DNA of 64,000 bases from Solwaraspora sp. WMMD1047 (GCF_029626155.1 NZ_JARUBL010000001.1:930001-994000), one strand, 5' to 3'. Positions 1 to 8,548 are shown, counted from the stretch's first letter. Notes: generated by a model not told the origin, from the sequence alone. Made by a program: numbers and translations.

Positions 1-845
1 CCCGGGTCGCCGGGGTCTGGCAGCTGCCCGGCGGTGGCGTGGACCAGGGCGAGTCGCCGGCGGCGACGGTGGTCCGCGAGTTCGCCGAGGAGACCGGGCT
101 GACCGTTCGGGTGACCGGGGTCCACGCGGTCGTCGCGGACGTGATCGCGTCGCCGGTCCTGGACGTCGCCCTGCACACCGACCGGGTCGTCTACGACGTC
201 ACCGTGGTCGGCGGCGGGCTGCGCGCCGAACCGACCGGGTCCACCGACCGGGCCGAGTGGGTGCCCCGGGCGGCGCTGGCCGAGCGCCGGTTGATGCCGT
301 TCACGGCGGAACTGCTGGGCCTGCCGGTGACCCCCCTCGCCCTGGATGAGTCCACCGGTTCCGGTCGCCCGGTCGACCATCCGCCCAGACCGGGAACGGG
401 GCAGCGGTTCGCCGCATACGGCCTGGTGACCGACCCGGCCGGCCGGGTGCTGCTGACCGAGATCGCGGCGGGCTACCCGGGCGCCGGGCGGTGGCATCTG
501 CCCGGCGGCGGCACCGAGCACGGCGAGCAGCCGGCGACCGGGCTGAGACGTGAGCTGGTCGAGGAGACCGGGCAACGCGGCCGGGTGCGGGAGCTGCTCA
601 CGGTGTCGAACTGGCACGACCCGGCCGCGCTCGGCCCGGAGGGCGTGCCGATCGACTGGCACGTGGTCCGGGTGCTCTACCGGGTCCTGGTCGAGGCGCC
701 CACCGAACCGGTCGTGGCGGAGACCGGCGGGTCCACGGCGCGGGCCGGCTGGTTCGATCCCGTGGCAGCGGCCGGGCTGCCGCTTACCGAGGTGGCCGCT
801 GACCTGCTGCGCCGGCTGGAGTCGGATACTGCGCCGCCCAAATGA
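1..845 (+). CDS. Tandem NUDIX hydrolase (5' end outside window)
   Basis: The frame is open to the window edge, so the true start lies upstream; a GTG at 39 falls inside the first NUDIX box and cannot be the start. Two NUDIX boxes are visible. The first reads GGGVDQGE followed by REFAEETG (about 30-100). The second reads GGGTEHGE followed by RELVEETG (about 500-575). Both keep the G-x5-E-x7-RE-x2-EE-x-G pattern that binds the divalent metal and the diphosphate substrate. NUDIX enzymes cleave nucleoside diphosphates linked to another group; the substrate cannot be told here. Two complete boxes in one chain suggest a duplication. The stop overlaps an ATG at 842, but the sequence after it does not look coding. 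Confidence 0.85.
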   Translation, partial: RVAGVWQLPGGGVDQGESPAATVVREFAEETGLTVRVTGVHAVVADVIASPVLDVALHTDRVVYDVTVVGGGLRAEPTGSTDRAEWVPRAALAERRLMPFTAELLGLPVTPLALDESTGSGRPVDHPPRPGTGQRFAAYGLVTDPAGRVLLTEIAAGYPGAGRWHLPGGGTEHGEQPATGLRRELVEETGQRGRVRELLTVSNWHDPAALGPEGVPIDWHVVRVLYRVLVEAPTEPVVAETGGSTARAGWFDPVAAAGLPLTEVAADLLRRLESDTAPPK

Positions 846-1399
846 CCGTTGTGGATGATTCCGGTAGACTGCGGGCGTGGAGCCGTGGAGAGCTCGACCG
901 GGACGTATCCACCAACTTGGTGCTCGCGTCCCTGAATGTCCCTTGTGCCCTTTTCGTGCTACTGGTGACTATCGCCAACGCGTCGCTGTCTGTGCGATGG
1001 TGTAGACCCCGCATTGATCGGGTGCAGACCCGCAGAAACGGTTGCCGGCAACAACCGAGACCCCGGCACGAAGCCGCCGGGCGGCCGCCAAGGTGGCGGA
1101 CCAGTCGATCCGGTTATGGAGGAGACGTGCCGAGAGCCCCATGGCGTCGGCGTCGCAGTACGGACAGCCCCCGCCCCGGCGGACGCCGGTGGACCGGAGG
1201 GCTACGCCGAGGTGGCGCGTTCGCCAGGCAGGTGCTGCTGGTCCGGGTCGGTCGTCGGGGCAACGAGCCCGGCGGTTCGGCCGCCGTTGTGCTCCCTGAC
1301 CACCGCTACCCGGTCGATACCCCCCGACAGCCCCGGATACCCGGCTGGCGCCGTTCGGCCGGTCGACGACAGGCCGCCGAGCGGTACGCCGTCGGGCGG
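846..1399. other. 554-bp stretch without a convincing gene
   Basis: The pssA frame stays open back to an ATG at 842, but the translation of this part is arginine-rich and low in complexity, and codon third positions at 880-1005 are less GC-rich than in neighbouring genes. A -10-like TAGACT at 865-870 lies 6 nt before a GTG at 877, which opens a 42-codon ORF ending near 1005. Such spacing is typical of leaderless actinobacterial transcripts. A purine-rich GGAGGAGA sits at 1118-1125 just before an in-frame GTG at 1127, but the spacing is too short to convince. I see no recognised domain. Confidence 0.4.
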
Positions 1400-2179
1400 G
1401 TGACCGACGCCGAGATCCAGGCACTGGTGCCGGTCAGCCCCGCGATCGGCCCCGCCGGCGCGGTCGACGCCGACGAGACCGGGCTGGCCATCCCGCTGCT
1501 GCCCGGCGAGCGCACCCTGGTCCGCCAGGCCAAGTTCGTCGTGGTGAACGCCTGCACGGTCGCCAGCCTGACGCTCGGCCTCTTCGCGATCTTCCTGGCC
1601 ATGCAGGGTGACGTCCGGCTCGCCGCCGGCGCCCTGATCGCCTGCGTGCTCTTCGACGGGCTGGACGGTGCGCTCGCCCGCCGGATGGGCGTGGCCAGCC
1701 CGTTCGGGGCGCAGATGGACTCGCTGGCCGACATGTGCTCGTTCGGGCTGGCCGCCCCGGTGGTGGTCTACGCCTCGCTCGCCGGCTCGGTCTCCACCCC
1801 GGCCGCCGCGGTGGCCTGCGCGCTCGTGGCGGCCTGCGCCGCGATCCGGCTGGCCCGGTTCAACGTCTCGCCGAAGGACGGCCGGTTCTTCTGCGGCGTG
1901 CCGACCACGATGGCCGCCGCCGTGCTCGCCCTCGCCGTACTCATCGGTCTGCCGGTCTCCGGGACCGTCCAGGTCGCCGGCGTCGGCCTGCTGGCGTTCG
2001 CGATGGTCTCCAGCTTCCCGTACGCGAAGCTGGCCCGGCTGATCAAGCTGCCACCCTGGGTCTGGGCGGCGCCGGTGATCGGCGCGCTGCTCGACATCCG
2101 GCTCACCTTCGCCCTGCTGGTGATCGGCTACCTGGCCAGCGGGCCGCTGCTCTGGCTCCGCGAGCGGCGTACCGCCTGA
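1400..2179 (+). CDS. pssA: CDP-diacylglycerol-serine O-phosphatidyltransferase
   Basis: Transfers phosphatidyl from CDP-diacylglycerol to serine, giving phosphatidylserine, in the membrane. The CDP-alcohol phosphatidyltransferase signature DG-x2-AR-x8-G-x3-D-x3-D is complete (DGALARR..., ending in DSLAD, coded at about 1657-1730). Several hydrophobic segments follow. I chose the GTG at 1400 because it gives 259 residues, close to the family length, and the sequence becomes protein-like there; the frame stays open upstream and the Shine-Dalgarno is weak, so the start is uncertain. It faces psd, the next enzyme of the same pathway, across a shared terminator. Confidence 0.88.
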   Translation: MTDAEIQALVPVSPAIGPAGAVDADETGLAIPLLPGERTLVRQAKFVVVNACTVASLTLGLFAIFLAMQGDVRLAAGALIACVLFDGLDGALARRMGVASPFGAQMDSLADMCSFGLAAPVVVYASLAGSVSTPAAAVACALVAACAAIRLARFNVSPKDGRFFCGVPTTMAAAVLALAVLIGLPVSGTVQVAGVGLLAFAMVSSFPYAKLARLIKLPPWVWAAPVIGALLDIRLTFALLVIGYLASGPLLWLRERRTA

Positions 2180-2210
2180 GCTGACCTCCTCGTACCGCCC
2201 GAACCGATCT

Positions 2211-2243
2211 GCGGCGACCGCCGGCCGAGCCGGCGGTCGCCGC
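2211..2243. terminator. Bidirectional hairpin between pssA and psd
   Basis: A perfect 14-bp stem (2211-2224 with 2230-2243) and a 5-nt loop lie between the convergent ends of pssA and psd. There is no long T tract, as is common in high-GC actinomycetes. Confidence 0.75.
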
Positions 2244-2250
2244 CGTCGGA

Positions 2251-3504
2251 TCAGCGCCAGCGGGCGATCACCGAGCTGCCGCCGAGCACCCGGTCACCGG
2301 GGCCGACCAGCGGCTGCACGGCATCCGCCGGCAGGTAGACGTCGGTACGCGACCCGAACCGGATCAGCCCCAGCCGCTCGCCCCGGGCCAGCAGCGCGCC
2401 CACCGGCGCCCGCTGCACGATGCGCCGGGCGATCAGCCCGGTGCGCTGGGCCACCACCACCGTCCCGCGCTCGGTGTCCAGCACGGTGTACGCGGCCACG
2501 TTGTGCTCGGCGTCGGGGGTCATCGCGTTCGCGAAACCGCCGTCGGCGACGAAGTAGTCCACCACCTTGCCGGCGACCGGTACCCGGTTGACGTGCACGT
2601 CGAGCACGGAGAGGAAGACCGCTATCCGGAGGAACTCGCCGTCACCGAAGCGTTCGTCGCGAAGCCGCTCGACCGAGAGCACCTTGCCGTCGGCGGCGGC
2701 CACCACGGCCGCCGGGTCGGTGGGGACGTCCCGCTCCGGGTCCCGGAAGAAGGCCGCCACCGGCGCGGCGGCGAGCGCCGGGAGCAGCCAGAGCCGGGAC
2801 TTCGGCCGGGCCAGCCGGGTCAGTGCCGCCAGGCCGACGGCGATGCCGGCCGCGGCCAGGCCGTTCGAGTCGATGTGCATGCCCCGGGTGAGCGGCACGC
2901 TCGACGTCCGGTAGGCCGGGGTCAGCCGCGCCGCCCCCGCCACCTCGGCGGCGGTGAACCGGAGTCGGTGCACCCGGACCGGCGGCCGGTTGCGCAGCAC
3001 CAGGTCGGTGCCGACGCCGAAGAGCGCGGACTGCCGGTCCAGTTCGGCGGCCGCGCCCGCGGTACGACCCGGTGGCGCCGGCACCGCGACGGTCAGCAGC
3101 CCCCCGTCGGCCAGGTTCTTCGCCAGCGCGTCAAGGGTGGCCCGGGCCTCCTCGGCGGTGCCGGTCAGCGGCTCGGCGACCACCACCAGGTCCGCCGGGT
3201 CGGCCTCGGCGGGGGAGTCGACGACCCGGACCCGGTCGGCCACCCACCGGCCCTGCGCCGCCACGTGCTCCCGCAACGCACCGGCGGGCGTACCGGCCGC
3301 CGGCACCACGGTGAGGGTGTCGCCGGGCAGCAGGGTGTCGACGGTCGCCGCCAGCAGGGCCGACTCCGGCTCCGCACCGACCAGCAGGGCGGTCTTCGAG
3401 GACTGGTGCCGGGCCAGTTCGGCGGTGACGGCCCGGGCGGCTCGCTCGCCGAGGCGGACCGGTCCGGGAGAACCGGGAGTACGCACGGCGGGGGACTGGG
3501 TCAT
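2251..3504 (-). CDS. psd: Phosphatidylserine decarboxylase with N-terminal methyltransferase-like domain
   Basis: Decarboxylates phosphatidylserine to phosphatidylethanolamine. The C-terminal half (about residues 200-417) carries the family features: FFRDPER, DVHVNRVPVAG, and a terminal LGGSSV. By family knowledge, self-cleavage between G409 and S410 makes the pyruvoyl cofactor. The N-terminal ~190 residues (TALLVGAEPES..., VVPAAG) resemble a small Rossmann methyltransferase fold, an extension not found in the short bacterial enzymes. The ATG at 3504 has a good GAGGAG site 5' of it; the open frame continues to 4008 but the upstream part is low complexity and overlaps another gene. It is transcribed in the same direction as the two membrane-protein genes upstream. 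Confidence 0.88.
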   Translation of the reverse strand: MTQSPAVRTPGSPGPVRLGERAARAVTAELARHQSSKTALLVGAEPESALLAATVDTLLPGDTLTVVPAAGTPAGALREHVAAQGRWVADRVRVVDSPAEADPADLVVVAEPLTGTAEEARATLDALAKNLADGGLLTVAVPAPPGRTAGAAAELDRQSALFGVGTDLVLRNRPPVRVHRLRFTAAEVAGAARLTPAYRTSSVPLTRGMHIDSNGLAAAGIAVGLAALTRLARPKSRLWLLPALAAAPVAAFFRDPERDVPTDPAAVVAAADGKVLSVERLRDERFGDGEFLRIAVFLSVLDVHVNRVPVAGKVVDYFVADGGFANAMTPDAEHNVAAYTVLDTERGTVVVAQRTGLIARRIVQRAPVGALLARGERLGLIRFGSRTDVYLPADAVQPLVGPGDRVLGGSSVIARWR

Positions 3505-3667
3505 GACGGAAGAGCTCCTCGCGGGGTGGTGGGGTCCTGCCGGCCGGCGCGGGGCAGACGTGCGTGGAAGCCGAATCCGCCCCCGCCCGGCACGAACCGG
3601 CCGGCGGAGGCGGAAACCTCCACCGGCCAGTCTAGGCGGCCTCCCACCCGGCCCGCACAGATCAGGC

Positions 3668-4171
3668 TCAGCGCCGGCCGGACTCGCCGTCGGGACCCGG
3701 CCCGGCCGGTTCGCCCGCCGGGCCGGCGCCGCTGACCGGCCCGGCCGGGTCGTAACCCGGTCCCGGGTCGTTGTCCGGCCCGGAGCCGTATCCCGATCCT
3801 GGGTCGTTGTCCGGCTTCGGGTCGTAGCCCGGCCCGGAGCCGTACCCCGATCCTGGGTCGTAGCCCGGCTTCGGGTCGTGGACCAGGGTCGGGTCGTACC
3901 CCGGGTCCGGGTCGTAGACCAGGGTCGGGTCGGACGCCGAGGTTGGCCCCGGTGCCGGGGCCGGGTCGGGTGCCGTCGGTGGCGTGGCGCGGCCGGAGCG
4001 CAGGGCACCCAGCAGGCCGAGCGCCCCGATCAGGATCAGCGCCCCGGCCAGGAACCAGCCGACCGCCGGCAGCGACAGGTGCAGGATCTGGGCGAGCAGC
4101 CACCAGGCCACGATGGCCAGGAAGATCAGTCCGAAGGTGAGAGACACCCCGTCGGTGCGATGTGCCTTCAT
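3668..4171 (-). CDS. Small membrane protein with Tyr-Asp-Pro repeat tail
   Basis: A 167-residue protein with two membrane segments (about 10-30 and 36-58), then an acidic, glycine/proline-rich tail made of GYDP and GSGYGSGP units. Two 18-residue repeats correspond to a 54-bp tandem duplication in the DNA. The start codon overlaps the stop of the PspC/LiaF gene (ATGA), so the two are probably translated together. It matches no family I know. A role in the envelope, alongside its partner, is inferred from position and topology. The tail looks disordered. Confidence 0.7.
   Translation of the reverse strand: MKAHRTDGVSLTFGLIFLAIVAWWLLAQILHLSLPAVGWFLAGALILIGALGLLGALRSGRATPPTAPDPAPAPGPTSASDPTLVYDPDPGYDPTLVHDPKPGYDPGSGYGSGPGYDPKPDNDPGSGYGSGPDNDPGPGYDPAGPVSGAGPAGEPAGPGPDGESGRR
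3765..3872. repeat. 54-bp tandem repeat, two copies
   Basis: Units 3765-3818 and 3819-3872 are identical at 49 of 54 positions and encode 18-residue repeats in the tail of the small membrane protein. The unit length is a multiple of three, so copy-number change would keep the frame. Confidence 0.85.
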
Positions 4172-6039
4172 CGGCTGACCTCCGCGTTTCCGGCGTTGAC
4201 ATAGATGTTCAGCCGCAGCTTGCCGCCGCCGGCCCCGTCCGATCCGAGGTCGACGAACTCGCGGCCCGGCTCGTCGAATCCGCTCCAGCGGGTGCCGAAC
4301 ACCTCGGCGTCGCCGGCCCGGATCTCCACCTCGACCGTGGCGTCCACCTCGGGCGGCAGCACCACCTCCAGCTTGCCGAAGTCGATCTCGACCGTGACCT
4401 GGCTGTCCGTGTCGGTGAAGTCCACCTGGCGCAGGTCCAGAATCGCGTCGCTGAACTGGGTCTCGTACCGGTCGGCCATCGCCTCGTGGCCGACCGGGGT
4501 CCAGTTGATCGTGCCGCCGTCCTGCCGGACCTTGTCGTACGACTCGGCGACGGTGGAGATGCCCAGCGCCGCAGCGCCGGCCAGACCGAGCGCGATGAGC
4601 CAGCGGGCCCGCCCGAACCAGGCGCCGACCAGCAGCCCGAGAGCGATGGTGAGCAACGCGCCGGCGAAGTACGCCGAGGGCGCGACCGGGACCGCGTTGA
4701 CCAGGTCCAGCACCGCCACCAGCCCGATCGCCACGAAGATCATCGAGAAGGTCGCGCCACCGAGCCGGGACCGCTCGCGCGGCGGCTTGGGCCGCTTCGG
4801 CGGCTTACCCCCGGCCGACGGCGGGACCGGTCCCGGCGGGAACCCCCCGGGCGGGAATCCGCCGCCGGCCCCACCGCCACCTGGCGGATACGGGCCGGCG
4901 TACGGGCCGCGGGGGGCGAACGGCGGCCGGTACCCGCCCGGCGGCGGGGCGGTGGGCAGGCCGGGTGACCAGGCCGGGCCGGTGGCGGTTCCGGCAGCGG
5001 CGGCCGCGGGTGCGGATGCCGGCCAGCCCCACCCCGCACCGACCGGCGCGGGGGCGCTCGCCGGGGGCGGCGCGGCGCTGGCCGGCGGAGCGGCGAGGTG
5101 GGGCGGGACGGCTTCGAACTGCCGGGTCGGCTGGTCGAGCGGGCGGCCGGCGGCGGTCTCGGCGCCGGGCGGCACCGACCCGTAGCGCTGCTCGGCGGGC
5201 TGGAACTCGGGCCCGTCCGGCCAGGACCCGCCAGCCGGGGGCGGGGCGCCGGGCAGGGGGCCGGGCGGCCCGGCGGGCGACCGGTTGGCGTCTCGGTTGA
5301 GCAGCAGCGCGCCGCCGATCAGGATGGCCACGCCGAGCAGCACGGCCCGGAACGCGTCGGTCACGATGTAGCCGAACATCACGGCCACCAGCACCCCGAG
5401 CACGAGCACCGTCACCGGCGACATGCTCGACTTGCCGCGGCCGAGCATGGACTCCACCGGCGAGGCGGTGTCCCCCTCGGCCGGGATGATCAGCCAGGCC
5501 GCCACGTAGACCAGAATGCCGATGCCGCCGAAGAAACCGAGCACGGCCAGCAGCACCCGCCAGAGGATCGGGTCGGTGTTGGTGGCCCGGGCCACCGCCG
5601 CGCAGACCCCGGCCAGGTACCGGCCCTGACGCGGCCGGACCAGACCGTACCGGGAGGTGAAGGCGGCGCCCGGCGGCGGGACGTGCCCCTGGCCCGCGTA
5701 CCCCCAGGGGGGTTGCTGGCCGGGCGGGAAGCCGGCGCCGGCGCCGCCGGCCCAGCCCGGGTCCGACCCCGGCCAACCGCCCGGCGGCGGCCCGCCCGGC
5801 GCCGGCCCGGCGGTCGGCGCTTCGGCGGTCGGCGGCTCGGTCGCTGCGGGATCGCCGGGCGGCTCGGCCGCCGCGGGCATCGGCTCGGTCGGCGCCTCGC
5901 TCGCCGAGGGCTGGTCGGCTACCCGGTCGACGCCGTCCCCGGTGCGGGTCTCGTCGCCCTGCCCGGGCCGGCCCGCCGGCGGTTGCGGATCGCCCTCCGC
6001 CGGGGTCTCCCGGCGGTGCTGGGCAGCTTCTTCGGTCAT
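4168..6039 (-). CDS. PspC-domain protein with C-terminal LiaF-like domain
   Basis: The order of parts is an acidic Pro/Ala-rich cytoplasmic stretch (1-130), a PspC domain (about 135-195: RYLAGVCAAVARA... ending LVYVAAWLIIPAE), one or two membrane segments, a long Gly/Pro linker, a second group of membrane segments, and a C-terminal beta-rich region (VTVEIDFGKLEVVLPPEVDA...) like the LiaF/DUF4097 cell-wall-stress domain. By family knowledge, LiaF-type proteins restrain a LiaS-type kinase. A kinase with its own PspC domain and a LuxR-type regulator are divergent from it, so an envelope-stress module is likely. I took the ATG at 6039 rather than 6096 because the extra residues are unlike the rest; no strong Shine-Dalgarno is present. 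Confidence 0.8.
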   Translation of the reverse strand: MTEEAAQHRRETPAEGDPQPPAGRPGQGDETRTGDGVDRVADQPSASEAPTEPMPAAAEPPGDPAATEPPTAEAPTAGPAPGGPPPGGWPGSDPGWAGGAGAGFPPGQQPPWGYAGQGHVPPPGAAFTSRYGLVRPRQGRYLAGVCAAVARATNTDPILWRVLLAVLGFFGGIGILVYVAAWLIIPAEGDTASPVESMLGRGKSSMSPVTVLVLGVLVAVMFGYIVTDAFRAVLLGVAILIGGALLLNRDANRSPAGPPGPLPGAPPPAGGSWPDGPEFQPAEQRYGSVPPGAETAAGRPLDQPTRQFEAVPPHLAAPPASAAPPPASAPAPVGAGWGWPASAPAAAAAGTATGPAWSPGLPTAPPPGGYRPPFAPRGPYAGPYPPGGGGAGGGFPPGGFPPGPVPPSAGGKPPKRPKPPRERSRLGGATFSMIFVAIGLVAVLDLVNAVPVAPSAYFAGALLTIALGLLVGAWFGRARWLIALGLAGAAALGISTVAESYDKVRQDGGTINWTPVGHEAMADRYETQFSDAILDLRQVDFTDTDSQVTVEIDFGKLEVVLPPEVDATVEVEIRAGDAEVFGTRWSGFDEPGREFVDLGSDGAGGGKLRLNIYVNAGNAEVSR

Positions 6040-6071
6040 GTTTCGATCGTCGTCCCCGGCCGGCCGACCTG

Positions 6072-6102
6072 CCTCAGGAGTCGACCCTGAGGCCACCCTG
6101 AG
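6072..6102. promoter_or_regulatory. Possible operator in the divergent PspC/kinase promoter region
   Basis: Inverted CCTCAGG (6072-6078) and CCTGAGG (6086-6092) are separated by 7 bp, and a third CCTGAG half-site follows at 6097-6102, exactly 11 bp (one helical turn) further on. The site sits in the 206-bp gap between the divergent genes, where a LuxR-family regulator such as the one coded at 7496 could bind. The sequence is seen; the binding protein is a guess. Confidence 0.4.
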
Positions 6103-6296
6103 ATCTTCCGGGCCAATGTCCGGGGCGTCCCGGTGGTCGGCGCCCGGACCGCCGTGTGACGATCAGAGCGTCGGTAACGCACGCCCCGTGACGGGCCGAC
6201 CCCAGCTCGCCGGAGGATGGCCCGGCAGTCACCCGAGGAGCGCAGATCAGCATCGCCAGCGGACCCCCGCGCCTGTACCGCTCCCGCGACCATCGG

Positions 6297-7490
6297 ATGG
6301 TCGCCGGAGTGGCCGCCGGCATCGCCCACCACCTGGGGATCCCGGTGGTCCGGGTGCGGGTCTCGTTCGTGCTGCTGCTCGGGCTCAGCGGTCTCGGGCT
6401 GCTGCTCTACGCGGCGTTCTGGGCGGTGGTGCCGCCCCGGACCAGCAGCACCGAGCCGCCGCAGCGGGACATCTTCCAGCTCCTGCCGTTCGTCGCGATC
6501 GGGCTCGGGGTGATGCTGCTCCAGGTCCTGCTCTTCGGCTCCACCGGCGTGGCCGGCACCGCCGGCTGGCTGGTCGCCATCATCGCCGTCGGGGCCGGGG
6601 TGATCTGGCACCAGTCGGCCCCGGAGCGCCGCTGGGAGTGGAGCCGCTCGATGCCGGTGCCGTGGCTCGGCGCGGTCGTCGAGGAGAGCGACCGGCGGGC
6701 CTTCGTACTGCGCTTCATCGGCGGCGGCGTGCTGGTGGCGGTCGGCATCATCGGCGTGGTGGCGGTCTACTCGCCGCAGGACAACCTGGACGCGGTGATC
6801 AACGGGGTGATCTTCGCGTTGGTCGCGCTGGCCGGGGTCTCGGTGGTGGCGGCGCCGGTGCTGTGGCGGACGTTCAGCCAGCTGCGGGCCGAGCGGGAGG
6901 GCCGCATCCGGGAGCAGGAGCGGGCCGAACTGGCCGCCATGGTGCACGACCAGGTGCTGCACACCCTCGCCCTGATCCAGCGCAACGCCACCGACACCAA
7001 GACGGTGCAGCGACTGGCCCGGGGGCAGGAGCGGTCGCTGCGCAACTGGCTCTACAAGCCGACCGCCTCGCCGACCGAACGGTTGGCCGCCGCGCTGGAG
7101 CAGGCCGCCGCGGAGGTCGAGGACACCTACGCGATCACCGTCGAGACGGTGCTGGTCGGCGACCGGGAGACCGACGAGAGGATCGGCGCGCTGGTCGCGG
7201 CGGCCCGGGAGGCGCTCGTCAACGCGGCCCGGCACGCCAAGGTGCAGACCGTCTCGCTCTACGCCGAGGTGGAGCCGGAACAGGTGAGCGTTTTCGTCCG
7301 CGACCGTGGCGCGGGCTTCGACCCGTCTACCGTTGAGGACCACCGGCACGGAGTGCGGGGGTCGATCATCGGGCGGATGCGCCGGCACGGGGGCCGGGCG
7401 GAGATCCGCAGCGAACCCGGCGGCGGTACCGAGGTGCGGTTGATGATGCCGACCGCACGGGACGGCGCGACGGCAGGGAAGGACAGGTAG
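6297..7490 (+). CDS. PspC-domain sensor histidine kinase (LiaS/NarX-like)
   Basis: Membrane kinase of the HisKA_3 type. From the ATG at 6297: rest of a PspC domain (1-47), several membrane segments (about 20-45, 60-80, 85-103, 138-158, 168-190), a short coiled region, the phosphoacceptor motif MVHDQVLHTL with H217, and an HATPase domain (REALVNAARHA with N309, then DRGAGF, then GRAEIRSEPGGGTEV). The PspC domain clearly begins upstream of 6297 (RLYRSRDHR), yet the frame holds no ATG, GTG or TTG back to a stop at 6189; only CTG (6273) and an ATC (6246) placed 5 nt after GAGGAG are available. The true start is therefore probably non-standard or disturbed. It is followed 5 nt later by its response regulator. 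Confidence 0.88.
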   Translation: MVAGVAAGIAHHLGIPVVRVRVSFVLLLGLSGLGLLLYAAFWAVVPPRTSSTEPPQRDIFQLLPFVAIGLGVMLLQVLLFGSTGVAGTAGWLVAIIAVGAGVIWHQSAPERRWEWSRSMPVPWLGAVVEESDRRAFVLRFIGGGVLVAVGIIGVVAVYSPQDNLDAVINGVIFALVALAGVSVVAAPVLWRTFSQLRAEREGRIREQERAELAAMVHDQVLHTLALIQRNATDTKTVQRLARGQERSLRNWLYKPTASPTERLAAALEQAAAEVEDTYAITVETVLVGDRETDERIGALVAAAREALVNAARHAKVQTVSLYAEVEPEQVSVFVRDRGAGFDPSTVEDHRHGVRGSIIGRMRRHGGRAEIRSEPGGGTEVRLMMPTARDGATAGKDR

Positions 7491-7495
7491 GGATC

Positions 7496-8179
7496 ATGAC
7501 CGACCACTCGTTCGAGCAGGCCGAGCAGGCGCAGCCGCCCCGTCGGCTGCGGGTGTTCCTCGTCGACGACCACGCGATGTTCCGGGCCGGGGTACGGGCC
7601 GAGCTGGGCGCGCATGTGGACGTGATCGGGGAGGCGAGCACCGTCGCCGAGGCGGTCAACCGGATCGCCGCTGTCGCCCCGGACGTGGTGCTGCTGGACG
7701 TGCACATGCCCGACGGCGGCGGGCGGGCGGTGCTCGACGCGATGCGCCGCAGCCACCCGCAGGTGCGGTTCCTGGCGCTCAGCGTCTCGGACGCGGCCGA
7801 GGACGTGATCGGCCTGATCCGGGCCGGTGCCCGCGGCTACGTCACCAAGACGATCTCCCCGGACGAGCTGGCCGCCGCGATCCGGCGGGTGGCCGACGGC
7901 GACGCGGTGTTCAGCCCCCGGCTGGCCGGCTTCGTGCTGGACGCCTTCGCCGCCCGGCCGGACGCGCCGGTCGCCGATCCGGAGCTGGACCAGCTCACCA
8001 ACCGGGAGCGCGAGGTGCTGCGGCTGCTCGCCCGGGGGTACGCCTACAAGGAGATCGCCAAGGAGCTGTTCATCTCGATCAAGACGGTCGAGACGCACGT
8101 CTCCAACGTGCTGCGCAAGCTGCAGATGTCCAACCGCTACGAGCTGTCCCGCTGGGCGGCCGACCGCCGGTTGGTGTGA
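7496..8179 (+). CDS. LuxR/NarL-family response regulator
   Basis: The receiver domain has the acidic pair LVDDH, phosphoacceptor D68 in VVLLDVHMP, the conserved Ser/Thr region LALSVSD, and K in TKTISP. The C-terminal LuxR helix-turn-helix reads LTNREREVLRLLARG...KTVETHVSNVLRKL. The length, 227 residues, is standard. It sits 5 nt behind the PspC-type kinase, so the two form a two-component pair. Likely targets are the divergent PspC/LiaF operon and its own operon, as in LiaSR systems (inference). Confidence 0.93.
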   Translation: MTDHSFEQAEQAQPPRRLRVFLVDDHAMFRAGVRAELGAHVDVIGEASTVAEAVNRIAAVAPDVVLLDVHMPDGGGRAVLDAMRRSHPQVRFLALSVSDAAEDVIGLIRAGARGYVTKTISPDELAAAIRRVADGDAVFSPRLAGFVLDAFAARPDAPVADPELDQLTNREREVLRLLARGYAYKEIAKELFISIKTVETHVSNVLRKLQMSNRYELSRWAADRRLV

Positions 8180-8349
8180 CGGCTCTAGCACCCGACCCGG
8201 TGCCCTGCCTCCACCGCCCGGCCCGCTGTGTCGCGCCGCCGGGACGGAACCGCCATCGTCCGGACGGACATGCACGGTCAGTAAACGCTTGACACGCGTA
8301 ACGGGGGTTGTCGCGGCGGGGAACGTCACACACGGCTCCCTTCCCGCCG

Positions 8350-8379
8350 TTGGGAAACCGCCGACGCCCGAGCTAAATT
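8350..8379 (+). promoter_or_regulatory. Candidate promoter of the oligopeptide transporter operon
   Basis: TTGGGA (8350-8355), an 18-nt spacer and TAAATT (8374-8379) give a start near 8386 and a leader of about 160 nt before the substrate-binding protein. The rest of 8180-8548 shows no ORF or clear hairpin. Confidence 0.4.
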
Positions 8380-8548
8380 CGCTGGTCAGGGCCGGTTCGA
8401 GGCCGGCCCGGAAGTGATCTTGACCAGTATCGACGGGGCGGCAGGCAACTAACGGCTTGATAACGGCACCTTCACGCAATGGGCAGGTTGGTGTCACAGT
8501 GTCAGTCACCTCACAACCCCCTCGTGAGCGCCCTGAGGAGGCACTCCC

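Noticed and set aside
842-1399. N-terminal extension of pssA starting at ATG 842
   Set aside because: The extra 186 residues are arginine-rich, low in complexity and unlike any phosphatidyltransferase N-terminus.
2503-3735. 410-residue plus-strand ORF
   Set aside because: It lies antisense to psd; the composition is Arg/Gly-rich as expected from a mirrored high-GC gene, with no domain.
8385-8400. tRNA T-loop-like GGTTCGA
   Set aside because: No acceptor or anticodon arms surround it; similar strings inside genes at about 751 and 26,771 are also chance matches.
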